The notes under the pieces were generated by a model. It saw only the letters and a list, made by a program, of their open reading frames with translations. It was not told where the DNA came from and searched no databases. DNA of 64,000 nt, from assembly GCF_001567585.1 (NCBI RefSeq), contig NZ_LRQV01000013.1, forward strand, positions 19,269-83,268. The letters run 5' to 3'. The translations under genes and the position numbers were made by a program. Shown in pieces: positions 58,530 to 64,000 of the stretch; positions within the stretch are counted from its first letter, which is position 1; each line of letters begins with the position of its first letter. Source of the stretch: Micromonospora rosaria (GTDB lineage: Bacteria; Actinomycetota; Actinomycetes; Mycobacteriales; Micromonosporaceae).

Positions 58530-60236
58530 ATGCGTCGCCTCTTCTGGCAGGCGGTCGGCGCGGCACCCGGCCCCGCCGTGGTCCACGTCGGACTGGCGGT
58601 CACCGCCGGTGTGCTGACCGTGGCCGAGCCGGCGGCCTTCGCCGCCGCGGTCAACGCCACCATCGCGGGCCAGCCGGCAGGTACGCCGCTGCTGGTCCTC
58701 GCCCTGGTCCTGGTCGGGGGCACCCTGGTCCGGGCCACCAGCGCGGTGGCCGCCGGCGTGGTGGCGGTCCGGGCCACCCGGCTGCTGCGGGCCCGGCTGC
58801 TGCGCCACGCCCTGCGGCTCGGCACGCCGCACCGGCAACCGTTCCCGGTCGGCGACCTCGTCTCCCGGGTCAGCACCGACGCCGGGCAACCCGGCGCGCT
58901 GCTGCCGGTGGCGGTGCAGGTGGGCCTGAGCGTGGCGGTGGGCCTCGCCGGGTTCGTCGCGCTGGTCGTCGTCGACGGGCCGACCGCGCTGGTCCTCGCC
59001 GCCGGGGTCGCCGTGAGCGCGGTGGTGGTGCGCGCCTTCGTCCTGGACCTCGCCGGGCCGCTGCTGCGCTACCGGGAGGCCGCCGCCGACCTGGCCGCCC
59101 GCTTCGTGGACGCCTGCCGGGGCGCCCGCACCATCCGGGCCAGCGGCACCGTGCAGCGGGAGACCGACCGGGTGCTGCGCCCGCTGGCGGAGCTGCGGGC
59201 CGCCGCCGGCGCGCAGTGGACGGCGCAACGACGGCTCGTCTTCCGGGTGTCCGTGCTCCGGCCCCTGCTGGAGGCGACGGTCCTGGCGGTGGCGGGCATC
59301 CGGCTGTACCAGGGCCACCTCGCGCCCGGGGACCTGGTGGCCGTCCTCGGGTACACCAGTCTGGTGCTCGGTCTGCTCGACGAGGTCGACACGGTCGGCG
59401 GCATCCTGCACGTCCGGGCCGGGACCCGCCGCGTCCACGAGGTGCTCACCCAGCCGGAGGCGGTGCCCGAGCCGGCCGTACCGCAGCCGCCACCGTCGGG
59501 CCCGGCAGCCCTGCGGCTGGTGGGGGCGACCGTACGCCACGACGCCGGCACCGTCCTCGACGCGGTGACGCTGGAGATCCCGCCGGGCGGCCGGGTGGCC
59601 GTGGTCGGCCGCTCCGGGGCCGGGAAGTCCGCGCTCTGCGGGCTGGTCGGCCGGCTCGCCGACCCCGACGCCGGGCAGGTCCTCCTCGGCGACGTCGACC
59701 TGCGCGCCATCGCGTCGGCGGAGCTGCGCCGGCGGGTGGTGTACGCATTCGAGCGGCCGGAACTCTTCGGTGCCACCGTTCACGAGGCGCTCGCGGCGTG
59801 CCGGCCGTCGGCGGGCCGGGCCGAGGTGGTCGCGGCGGCCCGCGCGGCCCGCGCCGACCACTTCGTCCGCTGCCTGCCCGACGGCTACGACACACCGCTG
59901 GCCGGGCTGGCCCTCTCCGGCGGCGAACTGCAACGCCTCGGCATCGCCCGGGCACTGGTCGGCGACGCCGACCTGGTCGTGCTGGACGACGCGACCAGCA
60001 GCGTCGACACGGCCACCGAGGCCGAACTGCACACCGCCCTGCGGCGGGCGTGGACGGGCCGGACGGCGGTGCTGGTCGCCCACCGGGCCGCCACGGCGGC
60101 GGCGGCCGACCTGGTCGTGTGGCTCGACGCGGGCCGGCTGCGGGCGTACGGGCCGCACCAGTCGCTCTGGCGGGACGAGGAGTACCGGCGGGTCTTCGGT
60201 CAGCCCGTCCGCCCCGAGCCGAAGCGGATCGGCTGA
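58530..60236 (+). CDS. lanT: Lanthipeptide ABC exporter, first half-transporter
   Basis: This 568-residue protein has six membrane helices (~20-300) and an ABC domain with Walker A GRSGAGKSA (~365), signature LSGGELQRLGIARAL and Walker B DLVVLDDATSSVD. Asp replaces the catalytic Glu in Walker B, so this site is probably slow or dead. No N-terminal C39 peptidase domain is present, consistent with a separate leader protease. ATG 58530 has the RBS GAGGAG (58519-58524 area). It pairs with the next gene, which overlaps by one base, to export the modified peptide. Confidence 0.88.
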   Translation: MRRLFWQAVGAAPGPAVVHVGLAVTAGVLTVAEPAAFAAAVNATIAGQPAGTPLLVLALVLVGGTLVRATSAVAAGVVAVRATRLLRARLLRHALRLGTPHRQPFPVGDLVSRVSTDAGQPGALLPVAVQVGLSVAVGLAGFVALVVVDGPTALVLAAGVAVSAVVVRAFVLDLAGPLLRYREAAADLAARFVDACRGARTIRASGTVQRETDRVLRPLAELRAAAGAQWTAQRRLVFRVSVLRPLLEATVLAVAGIRLYQGHLAPGDLVAVLGYTSLVLGLLDEVDTVGGILHVRAGTRRVHEVLTQPEAVPEPAVPQPPPSGPAALRLVGATVRHDAGTVLDAVTLEIPPGGRVAVVGRSGAGKSALCGLVGRLADPDAGQVLLGDVDLRAIASAELRRRVVYAFERPELFGATVHEALAACRPSAGRAEVVAAARAARADHFVRCLPDGYDTPLAGLALSGGELQRLGIARALVGDADLVVLDDATSSVDTATEAELHTALRRAWTGRTAVLVAHRAATAAAADLVVWLDAGRLRAYGPHQSLWRDEEYRRVFGQPVRPEPKRIG

Positions 60237-62011
60237 TGGCCACCACCGATACCGTGCTGCCGGGTGACGGCTGCGCCCCGGCCACCCCGGCCGCCGGGCG
60301 GCGGCTCCTGGTCGGGCAGCTCCGTCCCGCCCGCGCCGACCTGCTCCGGCTGGCTTTGGGCTCGGTGCTGGCCGGCGCCCCGGCGTTCTTCTCCGGCCTG
60401 GCCGTGTCCCGCGCGGTCGACGCCGGTTTCCTGGCCGGCGACCCGGCGACCGGGGTGCTCTGGCTGGCCGGGCTCGCCCTGCTCGGGGTGGCCGGCGCGT
60501 ACGTGGCGCAGGCGCTGCTGCCGGTCATGGCGCGGGTGGCCGAGCCGCTGCGGGACCGTCTCGTCACCCTGGTCATCGGCGCCGGACTCGCCCGCGCGGT
60601 GGCCGAGGAGACGGCCCGGGACGGGGCCGGGGCGGTGGCCGTGCAGGCCACCGAGCACGTGGAGGCGGTGCGCCGGCTGGTCGTCGCGCTGCTGCGGACC
60701 ACCTTCTCGACGACCGTCACGATGGTGCTCGCGATCGCCGGCCTGGCCACCCTGGTACCGGTGGTCACCCTCGCGGTCCTGCCCTTCCTCCTGCTCGGCG
60801 GGGCGCTCTGGCTGGCGGTGCTGCGGCGCCTGATCCGGCGGCAACGGCACCTGCTGCTGGCCGGGGAACGGTTGGGCGAGACCAGCCGACAGGTGCTGGC
60901 CGCGGCCCGGGACGTCGAGGCGTGCGGCGCGCGGGAGCAGGCGCTGCGGCCGGCGGTGGCGGCCGTCGAGGCGACGGCGGCGGCTGCCGCCGGGGTCAAC
61001 CGGCTCGGCTGGTGGCGGTCGGTCGTGCCGATGCTCACCGTCCAGGCTCCGGTGCTGGTGTTGCTGCTGCTGGCCCCCTGGCTGTCCCGGACCCTCGGGC
61101 TGACCTCCGGTGACCTGGTCGGCGCGGTGGTGTACCTGGTCCACGGCCTGGCGCCGGCGGTGGGGTTCATGGTCTCCGGCGGCGCGGGGTGGCTGGTGCA
61201 GCTCGGGCTGGCCGGGGAACGCCTCGCCGCCGCCACCTCGGCCGGGCCGGGCCGGGCCGGGCGGGCCCCGGGCGGCACCGCCCCGGTGGGGCCGCCCGAC
61301 CTGCGGGCCACCGGCCTGACCTTCGCCTACTCGGCCCGGGCCGCCCCGGTGCTGGCGGACGTGGCGCTGACCGTACCGGCCGGCACGCACCTGGCCGTGG
61401 TGGGGCCCAGCGGCGCCGGGAAGTCGACGTTGGCCGCGTTGCTGACCGGCCTGCGTCACCCCCTGGCGGGTCAGGTGACCCTCGCCGGCACCCGGCTGGA
61501 CCGGTGGCCCCCGGACCTGCTCCGGCGGGTCGTCGCCGTGGTGCCGCAGGAGAGCTACGTCTTCGCCGGCACGGTCCGGGAGAACCTCGCCTACCTGCGG
61601 CCCGAGGCGACCACGGCGGAGCTGGCCGACGCGGTGCGCCGCTTCGGGCTGACCCCGGTGGTGGCCCGGTTCGGGGGCCTCGCCGGGGAGCTGCCGCCCG
61701 GCGGCGGAGGGCTCTCCGCCGGGGAACGGCAGCGGATCGCGCTCGCCCGGACCTGGCTGTCGCCCGCCTCGGTCGTCGTCCTCGACGAGGCCACCTGTCA
61801 CCTCGACCCGGTGGCGGAGGAGGTTGCGGAGGCCGAGATGCGCCGCCGGGGCGGCACGCTGATCGTCGTGGCCCACCGGATCAGCAGCGCGCTGCGCGCC
61901 GACCTCGTCACGCTGGTCGCCGACGGGCAGGTGCGGATCGGTACCCACGACCAGCTCCTGGCACAGCACGAGCGCTACGCCGACCTGGTCGGCTACTGGC
62001 AGCAGGGGTGA
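60236..62011 (+). CDS. lanT: Lanthipeptide ABC exporter, second half-transporter
   Basis: This 591-residue protein starts within the previous stop (TGATG). It has six membrane helices (~30-310) and a complete ABC domain: Walker A GPSGAGKST, Q-loop VVPQESYVF, signature LSAGERQRIALARTWL and Walker B SVVVLDEATCHLD with Glu. The signature has Ala for the first Gly. It therefore supplies the catalytic Walker B of the heterodimer. It is the last gene of the lanthipeptide cluster, followed by a 13-bp hairpin. Immunity, if any, must come from this exporter, as no separate immunity gene is seen. Confidence 0.88.
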   Translation: MATTDTVLPGDGCAPATPAAGRRLLVGQLRPARADLLRLALGSVLAGAPAFFSGLAVSRAVDAGFLAGDPATGVLWLAGLALLGVAGAYVAQALLPVMARVAEPLRDRLVTLVIGAGLARAVAEETARDGAGAVAVQATEHVEAVRRLVVALLRTTFSTTVTMVLAIAGLATLVPVVTLAVLPFLLLGGALWLAVLRRLIRRQRHLLLAGERLGETSRQVLAAARDVEACGAREQALRPAVAAVEATAAAAAGVNRLGWWRSVVPMLTVQAPVLVLLLLAPWLSRTLGLTSGDLVGAVVYLVHGLAPAVGFMVSGGAGWLVQLGLAGERLAAATSAGPGRAGRAPGGTAPVGPPDLRATGLTFAYSARAAPVLADVALTVPAGTHLAVVGPSGAGKSTLAALLTGLRHPLAGQVTLAGTRLDRWPPDLLRRVVAVVPQESYVFAGTVRENLAYLRPEATTAELADAVRRFGLTPVVARFGGLAGELPPGGGGLSAGERQRIALARTWLSPASVVVLDEATCHLDPVAEEVAEAEMRRRGGTLIVVAHRISSALRADLVTLVADGQVRIGTHDQLLAQHERYADLVGYWQQG

Positions 62012-62157
62012 CGGGCGGCCCGGCGCACCGACCGGCCAACGCCGGAGCGGGGCCGGGAAAGGCGACGGACGACGCGGCAGCGCCGGCCGGTGGTGGACGA
62101 CGCGGGCGCGGGGCCAGCGGTGGACGGCGCGGGCGCGGGCCGACGGTGGACAGCAGA
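62012..62157. other. GC-rich low-complexity spacer
   Basis: This stretch repeats GGTGGACG(R)CGCGGGCGCGGG-like words (62090-62145) three times imperfectly. No gene or RBS is supported. Confidence 0.4.
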
Positions 62158-62192
62158 GGGGCGGGGGCCGGCGTGTCGACGGCCCCCGCCCC
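62158..62192. terminator. Bidirectional 13-bp hairpin terminator
   Basis: Perfect arms GGGGCGGGGGCCG (62158-62170) and CGGCCCCCGCCCC (62180-62192) with a 9-nt loop. It separates the lanthipeptide cluster from the converging pectate lyase gene. Confidence 0.75.
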
Positions 62193-62277
62193 TTCGCGGA
62201 CGGTCAGGTGTGGATGGTGGTCACCCGTGCCGGGTCGGACGGATCGTGGTGCGGTGTCCCGGCGTGGTGGTCGGAGG

Positions 62278-63846
62278 TCAGGAGTAGGTCTCGAACTCCG
62301 CGACGCGCGGGGTGCCGCTCGCGGCGGTGATGTCGAAGGTGATCTTGCGCAGCGAGGTCGCGGCGAACGAGATGACGCCGCCCGCGCCGCTGCCGCTGGC
62401 CAGGACGGCCCCGGTGTCGCTGTTGAGGACCCGCCAGGACCCGATGGTGCCGCCGCCGGACGCCTGGCGGATGTTGATCTGGGAGACCCGGGTGGCGGTA
62501 CCCCACTTGACCGAGATCTGGCCGGTCGAACCGCTCGGCGACCAGTAGGTGTTCAGGTTGCCGTCGATCACGTTGCCGTAGCTGGTCCCGCTGCCCTTGC
62601 TGGAGCCGTCCGCGCCGGCGCCGAGGCTGAGGTTGGTACCGCCCGGGGGGTTGGTCGGGCCCGGCGTGGGCGTGGTCGGGCCGGGCGTCGGGGTGGTCGG
62701 GCCCGGGGTGGGGCTGGTCGGGCCGGGCGTCGGGGTGGTCGGCGTGCAGTTGCCGTCCGACACCCGGTTGCCCTTGTTGGCGCCGGCCGTCTGGCTGACG
62801 ATGTTCGGCACGCAGTTGGCCCCGTCGAGCCGGTAGGAGTACGGGATGCTGACGGTGGTGTTCGACGTCGGGTTGGGGCCGGCCGGGTTGGTGTCACCGC
62901 TGCGGCTGGACCAGGTCACGTTGTCGAAGATGTTCCCGGCGACCTGCCAGTAGCCGGCCTCACTGGTGTAGAACGTGCCCAGGACGTCCTTGGAGTTCCG
63001 GAAGTAGTTGTTCTCCACCTTGGCGCGGGCCCCGGCACGGGAGTTGATGCCGGACTCGTGGAGGCTCACGTAGTGGTTGTTGTAGATGTGCGCGATGCCG
63101 CCGCGCAGCAGGGGCGTACGGGAGTCGATGTTCTCGTACAGGTTGTTGTTGTAGGTGATGAAGCCGTTGGAGCGGTCGCTCTCGCTGGAGCCGACGAGGC
63201 CGCCGCGCCCGGAGTTGCGCAGGATGCTGTAGGACAGGGTCACGTACTGGACGTTGTCCTTCAGGTCGAACAGGCCGTCGAAGCCCTCCGACTCGCCACC
63301 GGAGGCCTCCAGGGTGACGTGGTCGACCCAGACGTTGCGGACGGTGCTTTCCATGCCGATGGCGTCGCCGCCGTTGGAGGTGGGCGAGCCCGACTTCTTG
63401 ACGTTCCGGACGGTCACGTTCTGGATGATGATGTTGCTGGAGTCCCGGATGTGGATGCCGATCTGATCGAAGACGGCACCGCTGCCGACCCCGACGATCG
63501 TGACGTTGCTGATGCCCTTCAGCTCGATCACGCCGGCGGCGGTGTTGCAGCTGTTACCGGAGACCTTGGTCGTGTTGCCGTGGTTGATGGTGCCCTGCAC
63601 CTCGATGATGACCGGGGTGCTGCTGCTGGCCCGGTTGCACAGGGCCGCGTGGATCTGCGTACCCGTGGTGGCCCGGACGGTCTGCCCGCCCGCGCCACCC
63701 CGGGTGCCCCCGTTCTGGGTGGCGTACCCGGTGGCACTGCCGGTCGCTGCCGACGCCTGGGGGGTCTGCATCGCCAGGCCGATCGCGGCCCCGACGGCCA
63801 CGGTGGCCAACCCCGCCTGGATTCGCAGGGCGACTGGTCGTCTCAT
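62278..63846 (-). CDS. Secreted pectate lyase (PL1) with C-terminal discoidin-like domain
   Basis: This 522-residue protein has a Sec signal peptide (MRRPVALRIQAGLATVAVGA to ASA, ~34). A PL1 right-handed beta-helix (~35-340) has GIHIRDSSNIIIQNVTVRN, GGDAIGMESTVRNVWVDHVTL, FDGLFDLKDNVQYVTLSYS and the catalytic-Arg region DSRTPLLRGGIAHIYNNHY. A Thr-Pro-Gly linker encoded by tandem repeats leads to a C-terminal F5/8-type C (discoidin/CBM32-like) domain (~400-522; GNVIDGNLNTYWSP; VSQINIRQASGGG). It cleaves polygalacturonate in plant material outside the cell. ATG 63846 is favoured because the signal peptide starts there. The 154 bp upstream contain no other gene. Confidence 0.92.
   Translation of the reverse strand: MRRPVALRIQAGLATVAVGAAIGLAMQTPQASAATGSATGYATQNGGTRGGAGGQTVRATTGTQIHAALCNRASSSTPVIIEVQGTINHGNTTKVSGNSCNTAAGVIELKGISNVTIVGVGSGAVFDQIGIHIRDSSNIIIQNVTVRNVKKSGSPTSNGGDAIGMESTVRNVWVDHVTLEASGGESEGFDGLFDLKDNVQYVTLSYSILRNSGRGGLVGSSESDRSNGFITYNNNLYENIDSRTPLLRGGIAHIYNNHYVSLHESGINSRAGARAKVENNYFRNSKDVLGTFYTSEAGYWQVAGNIFDNVTWSSRSGDTNPAGPNPTSNTTVSIPYSYRLDGANCVPNIVSQTAGANKGNRVSDGNCTPTTPTPGPTSPTPGPTTPTPGPTTPTPGPTNPPGGTNLSLGAGADGSSKGSGTSYGNVIDGNLNTYWSPSGSTGQISVKWGTATRVSQINIRQASGGGTIGSWRVLNSDTGAVLASGSGAGGVISFAATSLRKITFDITAASGTPRVAEFETYS
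62651..62734 (-). repeat. Four tandem 21-bp repeats encoding the Thr-Pro linker
   Basis: Units 62651-62671, 62672-62692, 62693-62713 and 62714-62734. On the coding strand they give the heptapeptide TTPTPGP-type linker of the pectate lyase. Such repeats expand or contract readily and set the linker length. Confidence 0.85.
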
Positions 63847-64000
63847 CCTCGCCTCACCTTCGTCGTTGAACGCTGGATGGTGCTGCCACATCCCGGGGTC
63901 GGTGCGGCGGTCGCCGCCGCCGTCGCCTGTCGCCGGGCGGGTCGCTGGTCGACCCGGGTGTGGGGGCTGGTGTGTTCGATATGGGTCGGTCGGTGGTGCC

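Noticed and set aside
62090..62150. GGTGGAC/GCGGGCGCGGG words as an attachment site or array
   Set aside because: Imperfect low-complexity GC repeats with no integrase or tRNA nearby.

Overview
The window is very GC-rich, with G or C in nearly every third codon position, many GTG starts and many 4-nt stop/start overlaps. The protein families (class IV lanthipeptide synthetase, NB-ARC/TPR regulator, MocR, CGNR zinc finger, iron-responsive box, PrfH/RtcB pair) point to a filamentous actinobacterium, most likely Micromonosporaceae (Micromonospora-like). That placement is inference from gene content. No tRNA, rRNA, CRISPR, transposase or phage gene was seen.

Layout. 1-3.0 kb: end of a membrane protein, a membrane-anchored substrate-binding/VWA protein and two DUF202 membrane proteins. 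3.0-16.7 kb: a carbohydrate island. A DeoR-type regulator is divergent from a close homologue of the sulfofructose-phosphate aldolase YihT plus a TauE/SafE exporter. A long operon follows: enolase-superfamily dehydratase, aldehyde dehydrogenase, PfkA-family kinase, sugar ABC importer, Zn dehydrogenase, DUF2090-type aldolase, GntR regulator and a second Zn dehydrogenase. The YihT/TauE/DeoR set makes sulfosugar (sulfoquinovose-type) catabolism the leading hypothesis. 16.7-22.6 kb: APC transporter, DedA protein, a polytopic protein with a family-3 substrate-binding protein, and a secreted CHAP enzyme. 23.0-28.1 kb: a secreted YD-repeat protein ending in a phospholipase A2 domain, then an NB-ARC/TPR regulator. 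28.2-33.6 kb: secreted/lipoproteins, a GH3 glycosidase and a CGNR regulator.

33.8-38.2 kb: an RNA-repair and ribosome-rescue island made of RtcB-type RNA ligase, release factor PrfH, an ABC-F ATPase behind an elaborate leader, and the RNA 2'-phosphotransferase KptA. 38.2-44.9 kb: LLM oxidoreductase, lipoprotein, DUF2306 protein, LuxR-type two-component system, a hypothetical protein and a Tat-exported RhiA-like protein. 45.1-48.6 kb: a heterodimeric ABC exporter behind an iron-box-like palindrome. 48.7-53.4 kb: MocR regulator divergent from an EamA transporter, VOC protein, small P-loop kinase and MetE-like protein.

53.7-62.0 kb: a complete lanthipeptide cluster: three-domain synthetase with zinc ligands (class IV, LanL), prolyl-oligopeptidase-type protease, a 53-aa five-Cys precursor behind a perfect 12-nt Shine-Dalgarno sequence, a 15-bp hairpin, and two ABC exporter half-transporters. 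62.2-63.8 kb: a secreted pectate lyase with a C-terminal discoidin-like domain.
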